This document shows, piece by piece, positions 32,870-43,942 of a stretch of DNA of 64,000 nt. The number at the start of each line of letters is the position of its first letter. Position 1 is the first letter of the stretch. The stretch is from Lepidostoma basale (lineage: Eukaryota; Arthropoda; Insecta; Trichoptera; Lepidostomatidae), in assembly GCA_022606425.2 (NCBI GenBank), contig JAHDVF020001325.1:1240001-1304000 (forward strand), read 5' to 3'. The position numbers were made by a program, and so were the translations under genes. The notes beneath the pieces were generated by a model. That model worked only from the letters and a program-made list of their open reading frames with translations, did no database searches and was not told the DNA's origin.

Positions 32870-33208
32870 AATTACATCAGAAACGAATTTATTACGACTC
32901 ATTACAAAGCTTTTCGGATACAAAACTTTTAAAATTAATTTTATCACACATTCGAACATGTCTGTCTAGCGGCAATTTACAATTTGAGTCAAATTTGGCG
33001 TCATGAACATGCGATCGTCGAGACCCCTCGACACTAATACAGGACTTGCGAGCAGTGTAAGAGTTCGTTTTTTCCACGAAAGGTTATATTTTCACATATT
33101 TTACAACATTTTGACAGCCGTGTGTTCCCGCGTGTTGTGAGTTCCCGCCTTTTCGCCTTCCCCCCTCCAGCGCCAGCGCCAACCGCCGGCCGCGAGCCGC
33201 CATCTTCC
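32870..33208 (-). other. Ggamma30A: Proximal 3' UTR of Ggamma30A with poly(A) signal
   Basis: Minus-strand AATAAA at 32887-32892, about 320 bases past the stop codon. The first ~90 bases of UTR are GC-rich and the rest AT-rich. Longer isoforms reaching into the repeat-poor DNA below 32.9 kb are possible. Confidence 0.45.
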
Positions 33209-33314
33209 TTACATGATGACACACTTGCCCTTCTCCGCCCACGGATTGCTCTTCTTGTCGGGGGCGTGGATCAGGGGGTCGTTCTTTTCATTCTCTTCCA
33301 CGTACTCTCGCATA
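33209..33314 (-). CDS. Ggamma30A: G protein gamma subunit, terminal exon (Ggamma30A / eye Gge type)
   Basis: On the minus strand the acceptor tttgtttcag is followed by one base completing a split codon, then [30 protein letters not shown] and CVIM stop. This is the C-terminal half of a GGL domain: the [10 protein letters not shown] helix, the NPW (NPF-like) motif, and a CaaX box CVIM. A terminal Met favours farnesylation. The sequence style (NDPLIxAPDKKxNPW) is that of the fly photoreceptor-type Ggamma30A rather than Ggamma1, whose tail ends CTVL-like. It partners with a G beta at the plasma membrane, in photoreceptors for the fly gene. Only this exon was found; the N-terminal exon should lie to the right, at higher coordinates, probably beyond the window. 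The start codon is therefore not in this entry. Confidence 0.88.
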
Positions 33315-33899
33315 CTGAAACAAAACAAAACAGTCCATCATTAAATGACGCAACACATATGGATTCTGCTTACAATACACGGCAAATTCTTGATTGTTGC
33401 AATGTCTTTTGCTCGATTTTCATCGATACAGTTATTATTTATTTAGAAATAAAATTGAATGCACGTTTTAATATCGTAAGGATTATGATGTACATATTCC
33501 TATTAATTTATTAATTTTCGTATTAAATATTTGTTTCGAAAAAATGAATAATATTAATAATGATATCAAAGAGTATGTAATCTTGAATGGAACCTTCTAA
33601 AATGTAATCTCATGGTTGAGAATCCACCAGAAAAATGGACAATTCCATTCATTTTGATTTTATTTCGATGTTGTTGCAATTAATTGTGTTATATTTTTAA
33701 TAAATACTTTTTCATGTAGGTACTTCACAATGAAATAATCCCAAATAATGCATTGTTTAATTAACTTCACATCCTTGTTTTGTGGGTGAACAATTAATAA
33801 TATTATTAATCACTCATAACCAGAGAATGGCAGATGTAGATGATTATACAATTTTTTTAATTTTTCTGCAGGTAGCTCTAGATCTGCCTCACATTCTGA

Positions 33900-34690
33900 T
33901 ATAAAGTATAGGTACTTGGTTGTGGGTAGTTTGCGAGTGCTTAAAACGTAAGGCACAGGTTTTATATTTATTATATATGTACAGACACAACGTTAACACA
34001 ATGAAACTATGAGAGAAGAGACGCGGTTATACACGTTGGTGCACGAGAATGTGTCCGAGGGATAAGAGTGCGTGCACGGAGACGTCCATGCACGAGGACA
34101 TGTCTGAGGCCAGTGTCGGGACATTACGGCAGGACTGCTCCCTTATATAGAATGCAAATTTCAGTATCCCTTGTCGATATGAGGCGCGGGATTGATATTC
34201 CCACACGTAAGAAGTGATTTTACGAGCTCAAGTATTGCTCAAAATTTTTGCCGCAAATTGTCGATATGAGGCGCGGGATTGATATTCCCACACGTAAGAA
34301 GTGATTTTACGAGCTCAAGTATTGCTCAAAATTTTCACGAAGAAACACTGAGTGATTCCTACCACAACTCCATCCAGGCACTGCTCCTCTTATCTTCCCC
34401 TGGGATTTTTTTATATAAATACAATCCCAACCCTAACTGGTCTTCCATTCCTTGACAATAATATAAGTCTTTATCATAAACCCTAATCCCCCCTCCCCCT
34501 CTTTCGGAGGGACACTCCGGGCCATACATTTAGCCCCATCATAAAACAACTACCAAATCACATTCCAAAAATGTTTCCTACAGACGTAAGAGGAATAGCG
34601 ATTAGAGCTGAACCTCTGTAAGCCAGAAGATCCAAGTCCAAGTCCATGTCCAAGTCCAATCCATGACAAAATACGCGTCCCACATTTTAA
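33900..34690. repeat. Unclassified repeat block with 87-bp tandem duplication
   Basis: Two exact 78-base copies at 34171-34248 and 34258-34335 (TTGTCGATATGAGGCGCGGG ...). They follow related GCACGAGAATGTGTCCGAGG / GCACGAGGACATGTCTGAGG units (about 34.04 and 34.09 kb) and a TTATATAG box. Bases 34549-34634 match 378-465, and 34628-34665 is a (TCCAAG)n run. The composition suggests a retroelement end, type unknown. Confidence 0.5.
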
Positions 34691-35515
34691 GTACTATGGG
34701 CTCGGTTCTATAAATAGATTATAAAGTCGATTATTATATTTTAAATAACGTGTTCGGGTTTTACGATAAAATTGTAGCATGACAAAGAGAATTGAATTAT
34801 TGAGACATTTCTAGTTAAAGGAAATTATACGAAATGAGCACGAACCTAGCCTTAGGCGCAAGAATCTAATATTCACATTACATTTTATCGCTGTATAATT
34901 AAATAGAAATATAAAGAATATTACTATCGAATAACCATAAAAGCACTTAGGTAGGTCTCGACACGAAACGACTCGGGCACTTGACACACCAACAAAAAGA
35001 AAAGAAAAAAATATACATTTGAACGCGAAGACAATCTATAGCGGTTCACTTCCAATAGCCAGATCCAGAAACCTTTTTGACATACAAATGTTTTGTGGAG
35101 ACAATAATTCTAGTTGGACATTGAATCAAAAACACATTTGAGAAATGGTCTTGGGAATACAATCACGGCATGAAATATTATCCTGCCGCAGTAGATAGCG
35201 GATAGCCGCCATTTATTTCTAGAAATCTGATACTCTTACATTAGTTACACGAAAGCTGTTTTTTGTTTGCCGAAAATGCCTATCTTAACGACCACAAAAA
35301 CATTTCGATACTAATATTAGGGTTAATTGTTTTTTCGGTCGACACTCGGCTATAACACGAAACGTGAATTATTCCGTGAAAGAAAATGTTAGAACAACTT
35401 ACAAAACAACCCATACAAATAAAATAAAATAACAGAATGTACCTATTCATACGATAACACTTAGACTAAACTGAAATATTTTCGGCATTTGAAAAACAAC
35501 AATACATATTTTTAA
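34690..35515. other. Single-copy-looking DNA, probable Ggamma30A intron
   Basis: No exon or repeat recognised. Confidence 0.3.
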
Positions 35516-35518
35516 ACA

Positions 35519-35840
35519 AACAAACCATCCCGTTTCCCCGCAGGGGTAGGCAGAGAGAATGGACCGCCACACTACTCTATCCTGGCAAACCTCTCTAGCT
35601 TCCTCTACATTCATACAACGAGTCATACACGCACGTCGATTCCTCCAACTTCTAACATGACCAACCTTTAAAATTTGATTAATTCGGTCATGCCATGTTT
35701 TCCTCGGTCTGCCTCGACTCCGTACTCCATTTATATCATTAACGTATGCTTTCTTAACCATTATTTCTCCATCCATGCGTTCCATATGTCCGTCCTTTCA
35801 TAATTTTGTTCATAATGCCTTCTTCCGCTCTAAATTCCTT
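35519..35840 (-). repeat. LINE-A copy
   Basis: Minus strand: MERMDGEIMVKKAYVNDIN, RSRGRPRKTWHDRINQIL, CMTRCMNVEEAREVCQDR and WRSILSAYPCGET. Its tail is AAACAAACAAACC-like rather than clean GTTA. Confidence 0.85.
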
Positions 35841-35871
35841 TATTTTTAACATATTTTCAACATTAATTTAT

Positions 35872-36120
35872 TATTCTTCTTCTTCAAGTGCCCTGTCGGG
35901 TTCCCCCAACGTTGGCGATCACCTCGGCGAACCTGTCCCTGTCCTGCGTCGCTCGGAACAGCTCCTCCACACTTCGGATGCCGGTCCACTCCCTCAAGTT
36001 TCGCAGCCAGGACATTTGTCTCCTTCCGGGCCCTCGGCGTCCCTCAATTTTACCTTCCAATGTTGGAGAAGGTGGTACTTTTCCCCACGCAGTATATGAC
36101 CCAGATGTGAGATCTTTCGA
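35872..36120 (-). repeat. LINE-G 3' end
   Basis: Minus strand: KIEGRRGPGRRQMSWLRNLR, EWTGIRSVEELFRATQDRD and ANVGGTRQGT in one frame, ending in AAGAAGAAGAAT. Confidence 0.85.
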
Positions 36121-36334
36121 ACCTTGATGGTTGATAACAATTCCCTGATGTTGAATAACTTGGTGGTAAAGGGTCATTATTGATAAGGAAGATGGTAATA
36201 ATTTAGGTCGTGGTCTGAAAATGAAAGAGATGAAGTTGGAGTAGTGCAAGGAATAATAGAGCCGGAGTCACAGTATTCTGATGTACCAAAGGAGTGTGGT
36301 AACGGTGGGCTGTCATCTCATAACTCATAACCCA

Positions 36335-36415
36335 TTTCTTTAGATATTTCGACAACGCGGCCGTGCTGGAGAAAGTTGGTATTTTTGTTCCTGACAGATC
36401 TCCAGGTTGCTCCAA
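36335..36415 (+). repeat. Family D LINE scrap
   Basis: Reads FRYFDNAAVLEKVGIFVPDR, matching IRGYFENSAVLEDVGLFVPD of family D. Confidence 0.65.
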
Positions 36416-36919
36416 CAATAAAAATGTTAATCATTGGACGGGCCTAGAGGGATTGAATGAGCGAAGCTGACGAGAGGCGCTGTTCGGTTAAGCAGAGGGA
36501 ATCTTCTTATGTCTACAATTAGTAGGTAATAATATTTTATCTAATATAATGAGTCTTTCTTATTTTAAATTTTAGTTATTTACTAACAACTGAAGTTGGA
36601 GGTTACCTCCGGAACATTGTCGTGTTTTAACATTTTTATTGTTATTGTATTATATAAAGATATTTAATAAATTAAAGTAGAAAATATACAGTTCTGTATT
36701 TCAAATTATAAAGTTTTTACAAGAGAATTTCACAGTGTTGACGCCTTAACTTTCAATAAATTGAAATATCTTTCTATACAGTTGCCTACGCAATATTGTT
36801 TTGAATAAATAGAACTTTGGTCTTAATTTTGTAAGATAATCAAATGATTTTACTGAAATTTCTTGATAGAAGGTCATTTTAGATAATAATGAAATAAAAC
36901 GATGTTTTTTTAACTACTT

Positions 36920-37065
36920 CCTCTTTTGTATTTATTTCGACAGCGACCGGTTTCACCAGGCGCGCTGGCATTGATAGACTGGTGGCAATATTGCAAACCG
37001 TGTCCTTTATATACATACAGATCAGGAGTGGTAAAAATGATTCTTTACAAAAATAATCTTCCAAT
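36920..37065 (-). repeat. Hammerhead-like repeat end (Penelope-like?)
   Basis: Minus strand: CCAGTCTATCAATGCCAGCG, CGCCTGGTGAAACCGGTCGC, TGTCGAAATAAAT. Clearly homologous over ~130 bases to 48965-49090. Confidence 0.5.
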
Positions 37066-37379
37066 ATTTATTAAAAATTTATTGAATTTAAATTGAAAGG
37101 ATTGCAGGTCTCAAAATGAATACACGATCCCTGGATAAAGAGAACATCGTTATTTTCCCACCAGAAATGTATATAGCAGACCTTATTCGTCATGTTTTTT
37201 TGATCTTCATAAACCTTAATTCAGGTCAGAAAAGGTAAAAGCCATTTGAATTTAGAATTTGGGTTGGGTAAAACATCTTTGCATAACGCGGAAGTAATGT
37301 AATGGAGATGTTATATGCGAAGGTGAGTAATTAATAATGAATGAGCGAAGAAGGCAATTAACTGGTGTCGGAGCTCTAA

Positions 37380-38100
37380 ATACTTTCCCCCCGACAGCAG
37401 GTCAGTTGGATCTGAACATGCTTTATTAACGGCCAACTCTATACAACTAAACCTAAGCCTAACTTCAGGCGTATTTCAGTCAAATTTCACTTTAGTTTAT
37501 GGCGATTTTAAACAAAGTGGGTGTCCGGTCCAAACAAAAACGGCTCCCCCCCTTCGAAGTAAATGAGAATATCGCTTACTGGACCCTAAAGCATTTACCT
37601 AAAAAGCTTAAAGCTGTTCCAAAAGCTAATTATTTCCCGAAATTATGTTAGTTAAGTATGGTTTGTCTGTTAATATTCTTCATGGTGTAAACCTTTTACT
37701 CTGTACTTCTAAGGGGTGAAATTAATTTAATTTTGGATTTTGTTTCCCTAGTCCCGCGTTGACTCCATAACAATGTTATTTATGATTATGTATCTTTGGT
37801 TAAATTATGATTTGTTTGTCTTGTTTTGTTTGTTATTACTTTTTGTTTACAATTTATTCTGGGTGCCACGATTTAGCAATCTGCGCGTTGTACAACTCTT
37901 ATATTTATGTACGAATGTGTGCTCAATGCGTATGTGTTTGTCTCGCGTATTAGTTTTATACAAACATAAAGTTTTGACTTATGAGGGAGATTATTGAATG
38001 AAACCTACTTTATGCTGCTTACATTTATTTCATTTAATACATGAAATATGCGCAATATTTATACATACAATACAAAAAAAAATCTAACTTATAGAAGCTA
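37380..38100. other. No recognised feature
   Basis: A C-rich spot (cccccccttcg near 37.55 kb) and AT-rich DNA; no exon or known repeat. Confidence 0.3.
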
Positions 38101-38104
38101 TAAA

Positions 38105-38345
38105 CTGTCAAGTAGTCAGCAATTATTCATTGTTTCTTGAACAATTATGTACAACCCCAAAAAAAAAAATATTGCGAATAAAAACGTCTGTTTTCTAGAA
38201 GTTTTATTATATTTTATGTGAATGACATTTAAATGTTTCATTAATATTATTTGGTCAATGATTATTCTCAAAAATATGTAAATAATTTTTATCAAATATA
38301 AAAATAAAGTTTCACAGTTATTCAACTAATATTCAAAATGAAATA
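38105..38345. repeat. Foldback MITE family H copy
   Basis: GAATAAAAACGTCTGTTTTC, TAGAAGTTTTATTATATTTT and TGTGAATGACATTT arm; flanked by TTGTTTCTTGAACAATTATG, an internal segment of other copies. Confidence 0.6.
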
Positions 38346-38414
38346 AAATGCTATTATCAGATTAAAAAAAAAATCATATATAATATATTATACGAGTATA
38401 TTACAATAATTATT

Positions 38415-38580
38415 ACGAATGGAAACTTCTGTTTTCAAGAAGATTTATTGTATTTTATGAGAATGACATGTTTCACCATGCTAAGGCATAATCAAATGTT
38501 TGATAATGCCTTAGTAAGGCCAAAAGTGTCATTACCATAAAATAAACTAAATTTTCCAGAAAACATACGTTTTGATTCGT
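38415..38580. repeat. Foldback MITE family H, complete palindrome
   Basis: ACGAATGGAAACTTCTGTTT at the left pairs with AAAACATACGTTTTGATTCGT-type sequence at the right. Complementarity continues inward (GAGAATGACA / TGTCATTAC; CTAAGGCATAATC / GATAATGCCTTAG) over arms of about 80 bases. Confidence 0.8.
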
Positions 38581-38604
38581 ATGAATTATTTAATATGGAG
38601 TTGT

Positions 38605-39090
38605 AATTCTTGTACCGACCCTTATGTATGGAACTGGCAAAAGAAGAATGAAAGTAGAATAAATGCGGCAGAAATGAAATCTCTTAGACTAATGTGGATA
38701 CTCCGTATATGACAGAGTGTCGAATGAAAATATAAGAAGTTAATGCGGTGCGAATGATAATGTTATAAACAAAATAATGAAAGGATCATTAAGATGGTTT
38801 GGACACATGGAAATAATGAATGAATAAAGAATGGTAAAAAAAGTATATGTTAACGATGTAAATGGAACTAGAAACAGAGGAAGACCGAGGAAAACGTGGC
38901 ACGATCAAATAAATCAAATATTGAATGTCGGTCACGTGAGGAGTCAGAGAAATCGACGCGCGTGCATGACACAATGTATGAATGTTGAGGAATGGAGAGA
39001 AATATGTCAGGAAAGAAAAGTGTGGCAGTCCATTCTTTCTGACTACCCCTTCGTGGAAACGGCGTGATGGTTAGTTAGTTAGTTTATGAT
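38605..39090 (+). repeat. LINE-A copy
   Basis: VKKVYVNDVNGTRNRGRPRK, TWHDQINQILNVGHVRSQRN and WQSILSDYPFVETA stop, then GTTA units. Small deletions break the upstream frame. Confidence 0.87.
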
Positions 39091-39584
39091 TCTAAATTGT
39101 AATATTAAATATATACGAATGCCTGATGTTATCGCATTCAAATGGGAGGTTAAGATCGAAATCTTCGACATTAGATTATTTTGAAGGGAATTTAATGGCA
39201 TTGAGATAAACATAAAATTTTATGAGCGACGTCTCAAATTTTCCGATCGGTTCCTTGTTGAATTTGCTCCATTTCCGCGGTTATAACGTTCTGCCCGACA
39301 CCGCCGATGTTTATGGCGCGGTTATCTGAGATATTCTTGCACTTATTTTTTACGGTCTCATATTGAAAAATACCATTACTTCGGAGATGTTTTCTGGAAG
39401 ACGCCTCCACTGTGGTTAGGTTAGGTTTTAATAATAAAATTTGTAATTTTTTTGAAACAATTTTCATAAGACAGAATGCCCCCTGTGCTAAGCTAATTCG
39501 GGGAATCTGGCACGGACTCTCTATTTCACACGTACACACTGCCAGCGACATGGTACAACAGTGAAGTACCTTAGCAGACACAAC

Positions 39585-39670
39585 TCATATCAGAAGATGG
39601 AGACTGCAACGATCTCCGAAACGTTGCGTTGGTCGAGAAGGAGACGTCACACGGTGTTGCCCAAAAACAC
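39585..39670 (+). repeat. Hammerhead-like repeat end (Penelope-like?)
   Basis: TATCAGAAGATGGAGACTGC, AACGATCTCCGAAACGTTGC. Stem II GGAGA / TCTCC closes a 9-base loop and GAAAC follows at once. Confidence 0.45.
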
Positions 39671-39741
39671 ACCAAACAATTTTCATAAGATAATCTTACA
39701 AACTTAATTTTTTTTCATTAATCTGTTAATTAACTATAATT

Positions 39742-40072
39742 TTTCATGAGATCACTGAGAATAATGTGCGGAAAACAATGTATTATATATAGAATATCTA
39801 ATGATGAAGCAAGAAAGGAATGTAAGGCGGATGAATGCTTCCCAAATAAAATTACGAATGGGGGTCATGATGACGGCTTGGATATATGAAACGAATGGTT
39901 GAAAAGATATACAGAAGTAGTGGGAATGGAAAAAGAAGTCAAAGAAGGCCAATGAAGATATGGCATAACCAAATTAATCCATTAACTGAAAGGCGGCCAT
40001 GTTCGAAGTAGGAACAATCGACAAGCATGCGTGTCAGGGTATGCAGTGGCGTTCCATCACACACCCTGACTG
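39742..40072 (+). repeat. LINE-A fragment, divergent subfamily
   Basis: Reads MRSLRIMCGKQC then broken frames with RSQRRPMKIWHNQINPLTER, as in the subfamily at 7.9 kb. Confidence 0.65.
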
Positions 40073-40074
40073 AT

Positions 40075-40440
40075 TTAATTTTTTATTGATCTGATGGTGC
40101 CATGTTCTCCTCGGTCTAACTATATTTCATGTTCCGTTTACATCGTTTAAATATACGTGCTTTACCACTCTTTCTTCATTCATTCTATCCATTGTCCAAA
40201 CCATCTTAATGACCATTTTATTATTTTATTTACAATTTTATTTGCACTGCATTCATTTAATATATTTGCATTTGTCATTCTTTTATAAAATTCTATCTAT
40301 CACATTCATCTAAAAGATTTCATTTCTACTGCATTTATTCTACTTTTATCCATATTTTGCCAGTTTCATGCTGCATTTCCAAACATAAGTGTCGGCACAA
40401 GAACACCACTCTGCACTTCCATCTTAGGTTTTTTGGGTAG
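40075..40440 (-). repeat. LINE-A fragment, opposite orientation
   Basis: The minus strand holds a decayed GSAAWNWQNMDKSRINAVEM-type region and WFGQWIE. It abuts the plus-strand fragment, forming an inverted pair. Confidence 0.7.
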
Positions 40441-41059
40441 GCACACAGATAGAATATATTAAAAAATAAAACAAAGAACTTTCACAATAATTTTTATAAC
40501 TTTTTTATTCTAAAGTGAGCAAAATAAAGGTTTTGAACAAATACTTCATAATATAATTTTAATTTAAATAATCAAGCCAAAGTTATAATATCAAACAAAG
40601 AAAATTTTCCTTAATTTTCAAAATACGAGTATGTTTTCCTAAATTCCATTTGTAAGGAGTTTCTTGGAAATCAAACAGAGTTTTTATATTTACCATATTA
40701 GTAAGAAAATAAATGCTTTGATATAATTCAGAAACGAATCTGGTAACACGTGTACGATTTTTTTAATATTCAAATCCTTGAATGGCTCTATTCAGTGTGA
40801 AATAATTCCTGAACTGAAAGAGTCCCCCCTTTTTGGGTTATGTCAAATGTCAAAGACAAGCGCATGACATTTAAACTAAAACGTTCCAAGTTTGAATTCA
40901 ACACGGAAAGGCGGTTAGGGGTGGTTCAGGTTATTTCACAAAAGATTACTCGTGAAAGTTCAAAGGCTAATGTGCTCTTACACAAAATAATTATAAGCGT
41001 TAAACACCAAAAACATAAAAAAAAGTGTTTTATATTTGAAGGGTGATTATTATAAATGT

Positions 41060-41475
41060 GCAAAGGGTGGTGTCCATTCTTTGAACATGACCGTACCAGT
41101 CCCTTTTTCGCTGTCTGCTCCATCTTATAATATCCTCAACCTCACATATCTCTCTCTTATTCTGGTGTTTCTCACGCGATCCCTCAGTGTCTTGCCTGCT
41201 ATCGTCATCAGTGTCTTCATTTCGGAAGTCTTCAAAACTTGTTTGGTCCTTACTGTGTCTGCCCTTGCTTCGACGCAATATGTTATTATTGGTCTTACGC
41301 ATGCTTTATAGATTATAGCCCCTATATTGCATTGCATAATCAACCTTATGTGACTCGTCTTCGTGGAAGACCTCCTAAAATATGGAAGGACAGCTGGGAA
41401 TCTGCCTCACAGGAGGAGCAACACTCTGGAGAACAGACCACATAGGTCTACAATAAGGAAGAAGAAGAAGAAAAA
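41060..41475. repeat. LINE-F insertion with inverted 5' half (twin-priming structure)
   Basis: 41066-41316 is family F on the minus strand (KACVRPIITYCVEARAD, SEMKTLMTIAGKTLRDRVRN, EDIIRWSRQRKRDWYGHVQR). At about 41317 it switches to plus-strand family F (CCCCTATATTGCATTGC, CGTCTTCGTGGAAGACC, GGAGAACAGACCACATAGG) and ends AAGAAGAAGAAGAAAAAG. The two halves are adjacent in the intact element. Confidence 0.8.
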
Positions 41476-41559
41476 GTGCAAAGTGGTTTAATCATAAAAC
41501 AAATTAATTGAGAAAAAATAATCTGTTTATTGTAGCATGTGTCATGCAGTAGGCTCTTA

Positions 41560-41685
41560 ATAATATTAGAAGTGTTTTCTGTGATGATAATCTTAATTTG
41601 AAGATTCGACAGAGAATAGTCAAATGCTACGTCTGGTCCTTACTTATAAACAGTGTTGAATCATGGACCTTGAAATATTTGTTTT
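41560..41685 (+). repeat. LINE-G RT fragment
   Basis: Reads VFCDDNLNLKIRQRIVKCYV then WSLLINSVESWTLK, like 57.5 kb. Confidence 0.75.
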
Positions 41686-41807
41686 GTATACAACAGGTTT
41701 TTGAACCCAATTACTGTTTACAGTTAACACATATGCATATAATACACATTTACTCTGTAAAACAAATTAAATAACTCAACAAATTAAAGTTGTCATCGCA
41801 AACTATC

Positions 41808-42170
41808 TATCCATCCAAAGCCTATCCAAAAAAGCTAAGATGGCAGTTCATAATGGTGTTCATGTGCCGACCCTTATGTATGGAAGTGAAGTATGGAACT
41901 GCCAAAATAAGGATGAAAGTAGAATGAATGCAGTAAAAAAGAGATCTCTAAGACGAATCTGTATATGATAGAGTATCAAATGCAAGTATAAGAAGTGAAA
42001 GGGTCGTTAAGATGGTTTGGACACATGGTATGAATTAGTGAAGACAGAATTGTGAAGAAGGTGTAAGAATGTAAACGACGTGAACGGAGCTAGAAATAGA
42101 GAAACACCGAGGAAAACGTGACTCGATCAAATCAATCAAATATTAAATGTCGGTCAGGTGTTACAGTTTA
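41808..42170 (+). repeat. LINE-A fragment, 3' truncated
   Basis: GVHVPTLMYGSEVWNC through a broken NQINQILNVGQ; it stops where the next repeat (TGTAACACCTGATGATGCC) begins. Confidence 0.8.
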
Positions 42171-42171
42171 T

Positions 42172-42575
42172 TGTAACACCTGATGATGCCAACATCGGTT
42201 GGCGAAACAGCTGTCGCGCCACTCAGTGAAAAAAAATTGTGTTATTATTACAGTATTTTAAATTTTAACAATAATAATGTTTTTTTTTTTTTTTTTTTGC
42301 ATACAACAGGTCGTCTGAACCCAATTACTGTATACATTTATTTTTTAGCTATTATATTGATTCTTATGACATGTGATAGGTAGCCAATCTATCGCCATTT
42401 TATTGTCACGAGAATTCTACACCAGACCAAAGACAGTGTGACAATCACACTGCCATCGCCGGGGATCGAACCCGGAACCTTCGGAACGGAAGTCAGAGCT
42501 CTTACCACTCAGCCACGAAGGTCGTCTGTTGAAGTATCATAGTGTTTCGGCCAAAACAATGGACTATTTAATATA
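42172..42575 (+). repeat. Penelope-like repeat with hammerhead-like core, split by a SINE
   Basis: CTGATGA (42180-42186), hairpin GCCAAC-ATCG-GTTGGC (42188-42203), then GAAAC, AGCTGTC. The same repeat at 61.44-61.61 kb is uninterrupted. Here a SINE-C copy (about 42298-42530) separates it from its AAGTATCATAGTGTTTCGGCC part (42532-42575). Confidence 0.6.
42298..42530 (-). repeat. tRNA-derived SINE-C copy
   Basis: Minus strand: GACCTTCGTGGCTGAGTGG (box A), GGGTTCGATCCC (box B), ATTCTCGTGACAATAAAATG, GATTGGCTACCTATCAC, and the CAGTAATTGGGTTCAGACG end. Confidence 0.9.
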
Positions 42576-42789
42576 TAAATTGTATACGTTTAGATTGACT
42601 GAAGTCTTTGTTTTACTTATATGCCCTCACAACGTCCTTCGAAAGTATTTATAACCTAATTTAAAATATATATTAAGAATTCACTGTAGTTTTATATTTC
42701 AGTATCGAAATATTATTATAATAAGATGTTAGCTATCATGTTACAACATAATGCTTCAAGGTATTTTCGTAATTTCAAGTACACCCTCT

Positions 42790-43090
42790 TACCCAAGGAA
42801 TAAATTCCCTTTTCAGTTTGTTTACTCCGAATAATTGGGGTAGGCACCGCGGCCATCACGTCGTCCCCTGCCCACTAAAGTTGAAAGATGTTCAAATGAC
42901 CATCAAACCGTTGGTCTGGTTAACTTGTAACGGCTCGGGGGATTTAAGAGCTAATATAAATGTTTACAGCCAGCTAAGGCGCACGAACTACGAGCGGTAC
43001 CTACTCGCTGCCCGCACGGTAGGACCGTACTACCCAGCCGTGGGGTAACGGCCCAATTCGGATAAGAGGGCCTGGAATATCTTAAGAAAT
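42790..43090. other. Single-copy, higher-GC island
   Basis: About 270 bases of balanced composition amid AT-rich repeats. The plus strand is open for 76 codons (42818-43048) but resembles no family I know; a conserved non-coding element or lone exon are both possible. Confidence 0.3.
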
Positions 43091-43299
43091 GTTTTCGAAA
43101 ATAGAATTGCTAATTAATTTACAGCATTGCTTTTAATACAGATGTTCCAGTTATTTTTTTTGAATTTTATCGATATACGAGTATATTATAGAAACTATTA
43201 CTTTTTTGTGGAATGTGGTGAGAGGTGTTGAAAGCGGTGGAAGTTTTGACGTTTATTGCCTATCACAAGTACTTATACGTTAATAGTATTATGTACTCA

Positions 43300-43830
43300 T
43301 GATGGAGCGTGGCTGGATGCCGATAGCAGCGGGTTGGAGTCCAGGCGGCGAGCAGCTGAGGATGATGGTACGCTGGGCGGTAGAGTCGGTCAATTGAAGC
43401 GAAGACTCGCCAGAAGCTGCGTGACGTAGTAGCTTCGTAGGTCGGCGGGAGGGAGTCCGAGATCCCTCGTGACGTAGACTTAATAACGTAGACTCGTGTC
43501 TGTTAGAAGTCGCAAGAAGGAATGACGTATCGGGTGGTCGGATGTACCGCTTTTATATGTTTTGCTTCCTTTGCACACGATGCTCTGATGGACAACCTCT
43601 AGTAACCTTGTATGAATGAATCCGGGCCCTGATACATCACTTTTGTCCATGCAATGTATTTCATCATTGCGATATGCAGGTACAGCGTCAGGTGTTTTGG
43701 TTGCCGTAGAATGTATTTCGTCATGTAATATGCTGGTACAGCAGTCGAAGTCCATTGCCTCCACTCATGTGGGTCATCCATTTCGTACTTTGCCTGCGAG
43801 GTCAATGACCTAAACTTTTGTCTAACTAAT
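43300..43830 (-). repeat. LTR-like block (unclassified)
   Basis: On the minus strand a clear TATA box (ACATATAAAAGCGGTAC, about 43550-43566) is followed by ~230 bases of GC-rich sequence, as in an LTR R-U5. Upstream are two related ~45-base units (GTATTTCATCATTGCGATATG and GTATTTCGTCATGTAATATG in plus orientation). No second LTR or coding region was found. Confidence 0.35.
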
Positions 43831-43942
43831 TAACTAAACATCCAATAAGTAGACACAGTGGATGAACTGACGCACTGTTGATGACGTCGGAGACGCTCGA
43901 TTTTTCTTTCCCCTGGCTCGTATGTCTTCACTTGATGTTATA

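Noticed and set aside
33122..33514. 130-codon plus-strand open frame
   Set aside because: It lies antisense to the Ggamma30A terminal exon and its 3' UTR and has no family features.
34171..34335. Direct repeats as a CRISPR array
   Set aside because: Only two units and a eukaryotic context; this is a tandem duplication.
43480..43764. 94-codon minus-strand open frame as a gene
   Set aside because: It overlaps the TATA box and repeated units of the LTR-like block and resembles no known protein.
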